Shown here: positions 8,826 through 19,465 of the stretch, in pieces
Layout: each line of letters starts with the position of its first letter
Position numbering within the stretch: position 1 is the stretch's first letter
Translations under genes and position numbers: made by a program
The notes under the pieces: generated by a model
Told to the model about the DNA's origin: nothing
The model's input: the letters and a program-made list of their open reading frames with translations, nothing else
Database searches by the model: none
From: Glandiceps talaboti
Taxonomy: Eukaryota; Hemichordata; Enteropneusta; Spengelidae
Assembly: GCF_964340395.1 (NCBI RefSeq)
Contig: NC_135567.1
Location: 7,559,899-7,579,898, forward strand
Direction of reading: 5' to 3'
DNA length: 20,000 nt

Positions 8826-11421
8826 GTATAATTCTGTATGTACACATTGTTATATATGGCAGCTATATCCAAAGACGCATACTTTATGACCCATGCAATT
8901 AAAACCCCTGAATATTTCAGATTGCTTTTTACACAGTTAATACACCAATAAGTGTAGTCTGTACTAGTGGTAGTAGCAAGATTCAATCTGCCTTTGCTTT
9001 GAAATAAAGATACCCATTTTAATATGACGCGTATCATATCTATTAATTCCCTATGTATACATTGATATATATGGCAGTTAGCAAAGACGCATACTTTATG
9101 ACCCATGCAATTAAAACCCCTGAATATTTCAGATTGCTTATTGCATAGTTAATACACCAGTCAGTGTAGTCTGTACTAGTGGTAGTAGCAAGATTCAATC
9201 TGCCTCTGCTTTGAAATAAAATTACCCATTTTAATATGACGCGTATCATGTACAATTCCCTATGATACACATTGTTATATATGGCAGCTATATCCAAAGA
9301 CGCATACTTTATGACCCATGCCATTAAAACCCCTGAATATTTCAGATTGCTTTTTACACAGTTAATACACCAATAAGTGTAGTCTGTACTAGTGGTAGTA
9401 GCAAGATTCAATCTGCCTCTACTTTGAAATAAAGTTAATACCCATTTTAATATGACGCGACGTATATCATGTATTCCATATAATGGCAGCTAGCCAAAGA
9501 CGCATACTTTATGACCCATGCAATTAAAACCCCAGAATATTTCAGGTTGCTTTTTACACAGTTAATACACCAATAAGTGTAGTCTGTACTAGTGGTAGTA
9601 GCAAGATTCAATCTGCCTCTGCTTTGAAATAAAGTTACCCATTTTAATATGACGCGTATCATATCCCTATGTATACATTGTTATATATGGCAGCTACCCA
9701 AAGACGCATACTTTATGACCCTTGCAATTAAAACCCCTGAATATTTCAGTTTGCTTTTTACACAGTTAATACACCAATAAGTGTAGTCTGTACTAGTTGT
9801 AGTAGCAAGATTCAATCTGCCTCTGCTTTGAAATAAAGTTACCCATTTTAATATGACGCGTATCATATGTGTATTCCCTATGTATTGCTATATATGGCAG
9901 CTAGCCAAAGACGGATACTTTATGACCCATGCAATTAAAACCCCTGAATATTTCAGATTGCTTTTTACACAGTTAATACACCAATAAGTGTAGTCTGTAA
10001 TAGTGGTAGTAGCAATATTCAATCTGCCTCTACTTTGAAATAAAGTTACCCATTTTAATATGACGCGACGTATATCATGTATTCCATATGTATACATTGC
10101 TATATATGGCAGCTAGCCAAAGACGCATACTTTATGACACATGCAATTAAAACCCCAGAATATTTCAGGTTGCTTTTTACACAGTTAATACACCAATAAG
10201 TGTAGTCTGTACTAGTGGTAGTAGCAAGATTCAATCTGCCTCTGCTTTGAAATAAAGTTACCCATTTTAATATTACGCGTATCATATCCCTATGTATACA
10301 TTGTTATATATGGCAGCTAGCCAAAGACGCATACTTTATGACCCTTGCAATTAAAACCCCTGAATATTTCAGGTTGCTTTTTACACAGTTAATACACCAA
10401 TAAGTGTAGTCTGTACTAGTTGTAGTAGCAAGATTCAATCTGCCTCAGCTTTGAAATAAAAAATACCCATTTTAATATGACGCCTTATCATGCTTTGCTT
10501 TATATATGGCAGCCAGCCAAAGAATTATACTTTATGACCCATGCAATTAAAACCCCTTTATATTTCAGGTTGCTTTTTACACAGTTAATACACCAATAAG
10601 TGTAGTCTGTACTAGTGGTAGTAGCAAGATTCAATCTGCCTCTGCTTTGAAATAAAGTTACCCATTTTAATATGACGCGTATCATATGTGTATTCCCTAT
10701 GTATTGCTATATATGGCAGCTAGCCAAAGACGGATACTTTATGACCCATGCAATTAAAACCCCTGAATATTTCAGATTGCTTTTTACACAGTTAATACAC
10801 CAATAAGTGTAGTCTGTACTAGTGGTAGTAGCAAGATTCAATCTGCCTCTGCTTTGAAATAAAGTTACCCATTTTAATATGACACGTATCATATGTGTAT
10901 TCCCTATGTATTGCTATATATGGCAGCTAGCCAAAGACGGATACTTTATGACCCATGCAATTAAAACCCCTGAATATTTCAGGTTGCTTTTTACACAGTT
11001 AATACACCAATAAGTGTAGTCTGTACTAGTGGTAGTAGCAAGATTCAATCTGCTTCTGCTTTGAAATAAAGATACCCATTTTAATATGACGCCTTATCAT
11101 ATGCATTATGCTTTATATATGGCAGCTAGCCAAAGACGCATACTTTATGACCCATGCCATTAAAACCCCTGAATATTTCAGATTGCTTTTTACATAGTTA
11201 ATACACCAATCAGTGTAGTCTGTACTAGTGGTAGTAGCAAGATTCAATCTGCCTCTGCTTTGAAATAAAGATACCCATTTTAATATGATGCGTATCATAT
11301 CTATTAATTCCCTATATATACATTGATATATGGCAGTAAGCAAAGACGCATACTTTATGATCCATGCAATTAAAACCCCTGAATATTTCAGATTGCTTAT
11401 TGCATAGTTAATACACCAATA
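8739..11421 (+). repeat. 2683-bp higher-order repeat (13 monomers), copy 2
   Basis: It reproduces the monomer order and spacing of copy 1. Differences include AGACCAATAAG at 7287 against ACACCAATAAG at 9970, and TTACGCGACG at 7378 against TGACGCGACG at 10061. Confidence 0.93.
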
Positions 11422-12118
11422 AGTGTAGTCTGTACTAGTGGTAGTAGCAAGATTCAATCTGCCTCTGCTTTGAAATAAAGTTACCCATTTTAATATGACG
11501 CGTATCATGTATAATTCTGTATGTACACATTGTTATATATGGCAGCTATAGCCAAAGACGCATACTTTATGACCCATGCAATTAAAACCCCTGAATATTT
11601 CAGATTGCTTTTTACACAGTTAATACACCAATAAGTGTAGTCTGTACTAGTGGTAGTAGCAAGATTCAATCTGCCTTTGCTTTGAAATAAAGATACCCAT
11701 TTTAATATGATGCGTATCATATCTATTAATTCCCTATGTATACATTGATATATATTGCAGTTAGCAAAGACGCATACTTTATGACCCATGCAATTAAAAC
11801 CCCTGAATATTTCAGATTGCTTATTGCATAGTTAATACACCAGTCAGTGTAGTCTGTACTAGTGGTAGTAGCAAGATTCAATCTGCCTCTGCTTTGAAAT
11901 AAAATTACCCATTTTAATATGACGCGTATCATGTACAATTCCCTATGATACACATTGTTATATATGGCAGCTATATCCAAAGACGCATACTTTATGACCC
12001 ATGCCATTAAAACCCCTGAATATTTCAGATTGCTTTTTACACAGTTAATACACCAATAAGTGTAGTCTGTACTAGTGGTAGTAGCAAGATTCAATCTGCC
12101 TCTGCTTTGAAATAAAGT
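11422..12118 (+). repeat. 2683-bp higher-order repeat, partial copy 3
   Basis: Markers at 11447, 11659, 11871 and 12084 equal those at 8764, 8976, 9188 and 9401 plus 2683. Identity breaks near 12104-12118, where GTTAGATACCC replaces GTTAATACCC. Private changes include TGATGCGTATC (11708) and TATATTGCAG (11751). Confidence 0.88.
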
Positions 12119-12471
12119 TAGATACCCATTTTAATGTGACGCGTATCATGTATATTCCCTATGTATACATTGCTATATATGGCATAGCCAAAGACGCATA
12201 CTTTATGACCCATGCCATTAAAACCCCTGAATATTTCAGATTGCTTTTTACATAGTTAATACACCAATAAGTGTAGTCTGTACTAGTGGTAATAGCAAGA
12301 TTCAATCTGCCTCTGCTTTGAAATAAAATTACACATTTTAATATGACGCGTATCATGTACAATTCCCTATGTACACATTGTTATATATGGCAGCTATAGC
12401 CGAAGACGCATACTTTATGACCCATGCAATTGAAACCCCTGAATATTTCAGGTTGCTTTTTACACAGTTAA
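11524..12471 (+). repeat. 948-bp out-of-register duplication, copy 1 (~4.5 monomers)
   Basis: It begins TACACATTGTTATATATGG and ends just before the same string at 12472. Marker positions 11659, 11871, 12084 and 12295 recur 948 bp later. Because 948 bp is not a whole number of monomers, the join at 12472 fuses two non-equivalent monomer positions. Confidence 0.9.
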
Positions 12472-13419
12472 TACACATTGTTATATATGGCAGCTATAGC
12501 CAAAGACGCATACTTTATGACCCATGCAATTAAAACCCCTGAATATTTCAGATTGCTTTTTACACAGTTAATACACCAATAAGTGTAGTCTGTACTAGTG
12601 GTAGTAGCAAGATTCAATCTGCCTTTGCTTTGAAATAAAGATACCCATTTTAATATGACGCGTATCATATCTATTAATTCCCTATGTATACATTGATATA
12701 TATGGCAGTTAGCAAAGACGCATACTTTATGACCCATGCAATTAAAACCCCTGAATATTTCAGATTGCTTATTGCATAGTTAATACACCAGTCAGTGTAG
12801 TCTGTACTAGTGGTAGTAGCAAGATTCAATCTGCCTCTGCTTTGAAATAAAATTACCCATTTTAATATGACGCGTATCATGTACAATTCCCTATGATACA
12901 CATTGTTATATATGGCAGCTATATCCAAAGACGCATACTTTATGACCCATGCCATTAAAACCCCTGAATATTTCAGATTGCTTTTTACACAGTTAATACA
13001 CCAATAAGTGTAGTCTGTACTAGTGGTAGTAGCAAGATTCAATCTGCCTCTGCTTTGAAATAAAGTTAGATACCCATTTTAATGTGACGCGTATCATGTA
13101 TATTCCCTATGTATACATTGCTATATATGGCATAGCCAAAGACGCATACTTTATGACCCATGCCATTAAAACCCCTGAATATTTCAGATTGCTTTTTACA
13201 TAGTTAATACACCAATAAGTGTAGTCTGTACTAGTGGTAATAGCAAGATTCAATCTGCCTCTGCTTTGAAATAAAATTACACATTTTAATATGACGCGTA
13301 TCATGTACAATTCCCTATGTACACATTGTTATATATGGCAGCTATAGCCGAAGACGCATACTTTATGACCCATGCAATTGAAACCCCTGAATATTTCAGG
13401 TTGCTTTTTACACAGTTAA
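12472..13419 (+). repeat. 948-bp out-of-register duplication, copy 2
   Basis: It repeats copy 1, including the AATAGCAAG variant and the CAATTGAAACCCC variant (12427 and 13375). The junction at 12472-12476 is the pentamer TACAC, present at both parental sites, which is consistent with a microhomology join. Confidence 0.9.
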
Positions 13420-14048
13420 TACACCAATAAGTGTAGTCTGTACTAGTGGTAGTAGATTCAATCTGCCTTTGCTTTGAAATAAAGTTACCCATTTTAATGT
13501 GACGCGTATCATATCCCTAATAATGTATACATTGTTATATATGGCAGCGATAGCCAAAGACGCATACTTTATGACCCATGCAATTAAAACCCCTGAATAT
13601 TTCAGGTTGCTTTTTACACAGTTAATACACCAATAAGTGTAGTCTGTACTAGTTGTAGTAGCAAGATTAAATCTGCCTCAAACTTGAAATAAAAAATACC
13701 CATTTTAATATGACGCCTTAATTATCATGCATTGCTTTATATATGGCAGCCAGCCAAAGAATCATACTTTATGACCCATGCAATTAAAACCCCTAAATAT
13801 TTCAGGTTGCTTTTTACATAGTTAATACACCAATAAGTATAGTCTGTACTAGTGGTAGTAGCAAGATTCAATCTGCCTCTGCTTTGAAATAAAGTTACCC
13901 ATTTTAATATGATGCGTATCATGTATATTCCCTATGTATACATTGCTATACATGGCAGCTAGCGAAAGACGCATACTTTATGACCCATGCAATTAAAACC
14001 CCTGAATATTTCAGGTTGCTTTTTACACAGTTAATACACCAATAAGTT
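12586..14048 (+). repeat. 1463-bp higher-order repeat (7 monomers), copy 1
   Basis: Markers from 12819 to 14070 recur at 14282 to 15533, all shifted by 1463 bp. Diagnostic variants occur in both copies: a 4-bp deletion giving GGTAGTAGATTCAATC (13447 and 14910), the AAACTTGAAATAAAAAAT monomer and the AAGTTTAGTC monomer. Confidence 0.92.
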
Positions 14049-15511
14049 TAGTCTGTACTAGTGGTAGTAGCAAGATTCAATCTGCCTTTGCTTTGAAATA
14101 AAGATACCCATTTTAATATGACGCGTATCATATCTATTAATTCCCTATGTATACATTGATATATATGGCAGTTAGCAAAGACGCATACTTTATGACCCAT
14201 GCAATTAAAACCCCTGAATATTTCAGATTGCTTATTGCATAGTTAATACACCAGTCAGTGTAGTCTGTACTAGTGGTAGTAGCAAGATTCAATCTGCCTC
14301 TGCTTTGAAATAAAATTACCCATTTTAATATGACGCGTATCATGTACAATTCCCTATGATACACATTGTTATATATGGCAGCTATATCCAAAGACGCATA
14401 CTTTATGACCCATGCCATTAAAACCCCTGAATATTTCAGATTGCTTTTTACACAGTTAATACACCAATAAGTGTAGTCTGTACTAGTGGTAGTAGCAAGA
14501 TTCAATCTGCCTCTGCTTTGAAATAAAGTTAGATACCCATTTTAATGTGACGCGTATCATGTATATTCCCTATGTATACATTGCTATATATGGCATAGCC
14601 AAAGACGCATACTTTATGACCCATGCCATTAAAACCCCTGAATATTTCAGATTGCTTTTTACATAGTTAATACACCAATAAGTGTAGTCTGTACTAGTGG
14701 TAATAGCAAGATTCAATCTGCCTCTGCTTTGAAATAAAATTACACATTTTAATATGACGCGTATCATGTACAATTCCCTATGTACACATTGTTATATATG
14801 GCAGCTATAGCCGAAGACGCATACTTTATGACCCATGCAATTGAAACCCCTGAATATTTCAGGTTGCTTTTTACACAGTTAATACACCAATAAGTGTAGT
14901 CTGTACTAGTGGTAGTAGATTCAATCTGCCTTTGCTTTGAAATAAAGTTACCCATTTTAATGTGACGCGTATCATATCCCTAATAATGTATACATTGTTA
15001 TATATGGCAGCGATAGCCAAAGACGCATACTTTATGACCCATGCAATTAAAACCCCTGAATATTTCAGGTTGCTTTTTACACAGTTAATACACCAATAAG
15101 TGTAGTCTGTACTAGTTGTAGTAGCAAGATTAAATCTGCCTCAAACTTGAAATAAAAAATACCCATTTTAATATGACGCCTTAATTATCATGCATTGCTT
15201 TATATATGGCAGCCAGCCAAAGAATCATACTTTATGACCCATGCAATTAAAACCCCTAAATATTTCAGGTTGCTTTTTACATAGTTAATACACCAATAAG
15301 TATAGTCTGTACTAGTGGTAGTAGCAAGATTCAATCTGCCTCTGCTTTGAAATAAAGTTACCCATTTTAATATGATGCGTATCATGTATATTCCCTATGT
15401 ATACATTGCTATACATGGCAGCTAGCGAAAGACGCATACTTTATGACCCATGCAATTAAAACCCCTGAATATTTCAGGTTGCTTTTTACACAGTTAATAC
15501 ACCAATAAGTT
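14049..15511 (+). repeat. 1463-bp higher-order repeat (7 monomers), copy 2
   Basis: Second copy, with no difference noticed by eye. It ends where the following monomer body switches from the CCTTTGC type to the CCTCTGC type. Confidence 0.92.
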
Positions 15512-16003
15512 TAGTCTGTACTAGTGGTAGTAGCAAGATTCAATCTGCCTCTGCTTTGAAATAAAGTTACCCATTTTAATATGACGCGTATCATATGTGT
15601 ATTCCCTATGTATTGCTATATATGGCAGCTAGCCAAAGACGGATACTTTATGACCCATGCAATTAAAACCCCTGAATATTTCAGATTGCTTTTTACACAG
15701 TTAATACACCAATAAGTATAGTCTGTACTAGTGGTAGTAGCAAGATTCAATCTGCCTCTGCTTTGAAATAAAGTTACCCATTTTGATATGACGCGTATCA
15801 TATCCCTATACATTAGCCAAAGAATCATACTTCGCAGACATCACCCATGCAATTAAAACCCCTAAATATTTCAGATTGCGTTTTACACAGTTAATACACC
15901 AATAAGTGTAGTCTGTACTAGTGGTAGTAGGAAGATTCAATCTGCCTCTGTTTTGAAATAAAGTTACCCATTTTTATATGACGCGCATCATCTATATTCC
16001 CTA
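14987..16003 (+). repeat. 1017-bp higher-order repeat (5 monomers), copy 1
   Basis: Markers at 15124, 15324, 15533, 15740 and 15930 recur 1017 bp later. The unit includes a short, rearranged 190-bp monomer containing AATCATACTTCGCAGACAT (near 15822), which is found only in this unit. Confidence 0.92.
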
Positions 16004-17020
16004 TGTATACATTGTTATATATGGCAGCGATAGCCAAAGACGCATACTTTATGACCCATGCAATTAAAACCCCTGAATATTTCAGGTTGCTTTTTACACA
16101 GTTAATACACCAATAAGTGTAGTCTGTACTAGTTGTAGTAGCAAGATTAAATCTGCCTCAAACTTGAAATAAAAAATACCCATTTTAATATGACGCCTTA
16201 ATTATCATGCATTGCTTTATATATGGCAGCCAGCCAAAGAATCATACTTTATGACCCATGCAATTAAAACCCCTAAATATTTCAGGTTGCTTTTTACATA
16301 GTTAATACACCAATAAGTATAGTCTGTACTAGTGGTAGTAGCAAGATTCAATCTGCCTCTGCTTTGAAATAAAGTTACCCATTTTAATATGATGCGTATC
16401 ATGTATATTCCCTATGTATACATTGCTATACATGGCAGCTAGCGAAAGACGCATACTTTATGACCCATGCAATTAAAACCCCTGAATATTTCAGGTTGCT
16501 TTTTACACAGTTAATACACCAATAAGTTTAGTCTGTACTAGTGGTAGTAGCAAGATTCAATCTGCCTCTGCTTTGAAATAAAGTTACCCATTTTAATATG
16601 ACGCGTATCATATGTGTATTCCCTATGTATTGCTATATATGGCAGCTAGCCAAAGACGGATACTTTATGACCCATGCAATTAAAACCCCTGAATATTTCA
16701 GATTGCTTTTTACACAGTTAATACACCAATAAGTATAGTCTGTACTAGTGGTAGTAGCAAGATTCAATCTGCCTCTGCTTTGAAATAAAGTTACCCATTT
16801 TGATATGACGCGTATCATATCCCTATACATTAGCCAAAGAATCATACTTCGCAGACATGACCCATGCAATTAAAACCCCTAAATATTTCAGATTGCGTTT
16901 TACACAGTTAATACACTAATAAGTATAGACTGTACTAGTGGTAGTAGGAAGATTCAATCTGCCTCTGTTTTGAAATAAAGTTACCCATTTTAATATGACG
17001 CGCATCATCTATATTCCCTA
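16004..17020 (+). repeat. 1017-bp higher-order repeat (5 monomers), copy 2
   Basis: Second copy. Differences from copy 1 include TGACCC (16858) against TCACCC (15841) and CTAATAAGTATAGACTG against CAATAAGTGTAGTCTG. It is therefore slightly older or less homogenised than the 1463-bp pair. Confidence 0.92.
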
Positions 17021-17044
17021 TGTATACATTGTTATATATGGCAG

Positions 17045-18884
17045 CTATAGCCAAAGACGCATACTTTATGACCCATGCAATTAAAACCCCTGAATATCTC
17101 AGGTTGCTTTTTACACAGTTAATACACCAATAAGTGTAGTCTGTACTAGTGGTAGTGGCAAGATTCAATCTGCCTCTGCTTTGAAATAAAGATACCCATT
17201 TTAATATGACGCGTATCATATATTAATTCCCTATGTATACATTGATATATATGGCAGTTAGCAAAGACGCATACTTTATGACCCATGCAATTAAAACCCC
17301 TGAATATTTCAGATTGCTTTTCACACAGTTAATACACCAATAAGTGTAGTCTGTACTAGTTGTAGTAGCAAGATTCAATCTGCCTCTGCTTTGAAATAAA
17401 TTAAGTTACCCATTTTAATATGACGCGTATCATCTATATTCCCTATGTATACATTGCTTATATATGGCAACTTGCCAGAGACGCAAACTTTATGACGCAT
17501 GGAATTAAAACCCCTGAATATTTCAGGTTGCTTTTTACACAGTTAATACACCAATAAGTGTAGTCTGTACTTGTGGTAGTAGCAAGATTCAATCTGCCTC
17601 TGCTTTGAAATAAAGTTACCCATTTTAATATGACGCGACGTATCATGTATATTCCCTATGTATACATTGCTTATATATATGGCAGCTAGCCAAAGACGCA
17701 TACTTTATGACCCATGCAATTAAAACCCCAGAATATTTCAGGTTGCTTTTTACACAGTTAATACACCAATAAGTGTAGTCTGTACTAGTGGTAGTAGCAA
17801 GATTCAATCTGCCTCTGCTTTGAAATAAAGTTACCCATTTTAATATGACGCGTATCATCTATATTCCCTATGTATACATTGCTATATGGCAACTTGCCAA
17901 AGACGCATACTTTATGACCCATATTGCAATTAAAACCCCTGAATATTTCAGGTTGCTTTTTTACACAGTTAATACATCAATAAGTGTAGTCTGTACTAGT
18001 GGTAGTAGCAAGATTCAATCTGCCTCTGCTTTGAAATAAAGTTACCCATTTTAATATGACGCGTATCATGTATAATTCCCTATGTATACATTGTTATATG
18101 GCAGCTATAGCCAAAGACGCATACTTTATGACCCATGCAATTAAAACCCCTTTATATTTCAGGTTTCTTTTTACATAGTTAATACACTAATAAGTATAGT
18201 CTGTACTAGTGGTACTAGCAAGATTCAATCTGCCTTTGCTTTGAAATAAAGTTACCCATTTTAATATGACGCGTATCATATATGTGTATTATCCCTATGT
18301 ATTGCTATATATAGCAGCTAGCCAAAGACGCATACTTTATGACCCATGCAATTAAAACCCCTGAATATTTCAGATTGCTTTTTACACAGTTAATACACCA
18401 ATAAGTGTAGGCTGTACTAGTGGTAATAGCAAGATTCAATCTGCCTCTGCTTTGAAATAAAGTTACCCATTTTAATATGACGCGTATCATGTATATTCCC
18501 TATGTATACATTGCTATACCGGTATATGGCAGCTATAGCCAAAGACGCATACTTTATGACCCATGCAATTAAAACCCCTGAATATTTCAGATTGATTTTT
18601 ACACAGTTAATACACCAATAAGTATAGTCTGTACTAATCGTAGTAGCAAGATTCAATCTGCCTCTGCTTTGAAATAAAGATATCCATTTTAATATGACGC
18701 CTTATAATGCATTGCTATATATGGCAGCCAGCCGAAGACGCATACTTTATGACCCATGCAATTAAAACCCCAGAATATTTCATTTTGTTTTTTACACAGT
18801 TAATACACCAATAAGTGTAGTCTGTACTAGTGGTAGTAGCAAGATTCAATCTGCCTCTGCTTCGAAATAAAGATATTCATTCCA
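17045..18884 (+). repeat. Divergent right-edge monomers without higher-order structure
   Basis: Nine monomers have irregular spacings (about 193-217 bp) and private substitutions and indels. Examples are GGCAACTTGCC replacing GGCAGCTAGCC (17467, 17887), an extra T in the pyrimidine tract (17961), a TATACCGGTATA insertion variant (18515-18526) and CTAATCGTAGTAG (18634). I saw no long-period copy relation here. This is the usual picture of an old, unhomogenised array edge. Confidence 0.8.
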
Positions 18885-18921
18885 TGCTAAGTTCAGCACG
18901 TGTTCTCACTATTTCTACCTT

Positions 18922-18934
18922 TGACCTTTGACCT
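18922..18934 (-). promoter_or_regulatory. DR1-type nuclear receptor half-site pair
   Basis: TGACCTTTGACCT is two TGACCT half-sites separated by one base. On the minus strand it reads AGGTCAAAGGTCA, the classical HNF4/COUP-TF/RXR DR1 element. It begins about 40 bp after the last satellite monomer. Such motifs also occur by chance or inside transposons. Confidence 0.4.
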
Positions 18935-19091
18935 TAAATTCCTGTAACACGTATATATGTCGATTGGCAATGTACCCTGAACATTTCATGAGCATACATT
19001 GACAATAAAGTATATTTTTGATGTCCTATCTTGGGTATTGAACATTGCTCAAAAATGCTCCAAACAAGAGGACTTTTGTACGTAAATGTTG

Positions 19092-19105
19092 CCACTAGGG
19101 GGCGC
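19092..19105 (+). promoter_or_regulatory. CTCF-like core motif
   Basis: CCACTAGGGGGCGC matches the vertebrate/Drosophila CTCF core (CCASYAGRKGGCRS) at every position and is the only GC-rich patch in an AT-rich spacer. CTCF is an 11-zinc-finger insulator and looping protein of bilaterian animals. The site lies about 210 bp from the end of the array and about 360 bp before the inverted monomer. Many mobile elements spread this motif, so it may be a passenger of an unrecognised repeat. Confidence 0.5.
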
Positions 19106-19465
19106 ATTTTTATTCAAAATAGGCTAATTTTGTTCCTTTCTGATTAAATTTTTTTATTTTTTTTATATTGGACTACTCATGTCAGAAAGCTTGACTAACA
19201 GTATACATGTCATGTTCTCATGATTAATTTTAATATGTTTTTTTAATTTAATTTTTTTGTCACATTTCCTTAACATGGGAGCTTATGAGGGAAAGTAAAT
19301 TTAATTTTTAAAAGGCATATTTGTATGGAATTTCATGCGGTTTTTTGTGCTGACCTACTCGTATTAATGTTCATGATTCAGATAATGAATATTAAGTCTG
19401 AGTCTATTGCATAAATATGATTTCTGGTGTTCATTTTTGTTCAATTTGGGAGCCATTCACAGGTA

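Larger units (their letters stand above)
5622..18884 (+). repeat. 13.3 kb tandem satellite, ~64 monomers of ~190-217 bp
   Basis: The core AGCAAGATTCAATCTGCC or a close variant recurs 64 times between 5657 and 18839. All copies lie in one orientation, commonly 207, 212 or 213 bp apart (range about 190-217), with one exceptional gap of 312 bp that holds a truncated monomer (about 12378-12476). Each monomer has in order: ATATATGGCAGC, AAAGACGCATACTTTATGACC, AATTAAAACCCCTGAATATTTC, a CTTTTTACACAG tract, TACACCAATAAGTGTA (a 5-bp stem), TCTGTACTAGTGG, the marker, GAAATAAAG, CCATTTTAATATGACGCG and a variable linker. The array starts abruptly at TACACCAATAAG (5622) and fades out after GAAATAAAGATATTCATT. 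No CENP-B box was seen. Because the copies are nearly identical, assembly length here may not be exact. Confidence 0.97.
18885..19465. other. Spacer between array and inverted monomer
   Basis: 581 bp of non-satellite, AT-rich sequence with long T-runs at about 19147-19260. It holds a DR1-like site and a CTCF-like site (separate entries). No coding frame of note was seen. Confidence 0.6.

Noticed and set aside
17845-18039. Plus-strand 64-codon frame inside the satellite
   Set aside because: Chance frame created by local indels in divergent monomers, not found in the other copies.
5715-18656. A family of about 40 small genes on the minus strand of the satellite
   Set aside because: They are the same reading frame of the tandem monomer repeated. 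Stops and frame-breaking indels occur in many copies, and homogenisation alone keeps the frame similar.
5622-18884. CRISPR array
   Set aside because: The whole ~210-bp unit is conserved, with no short repeat alternating with unique spacers. The context is eukaryotic.
5622-18884. Centromeric satellite with CENP-B boxes
   Set aside because: No match to the CENP-B box was seen in the monomer. The centromere role is untestable from sequence alone.
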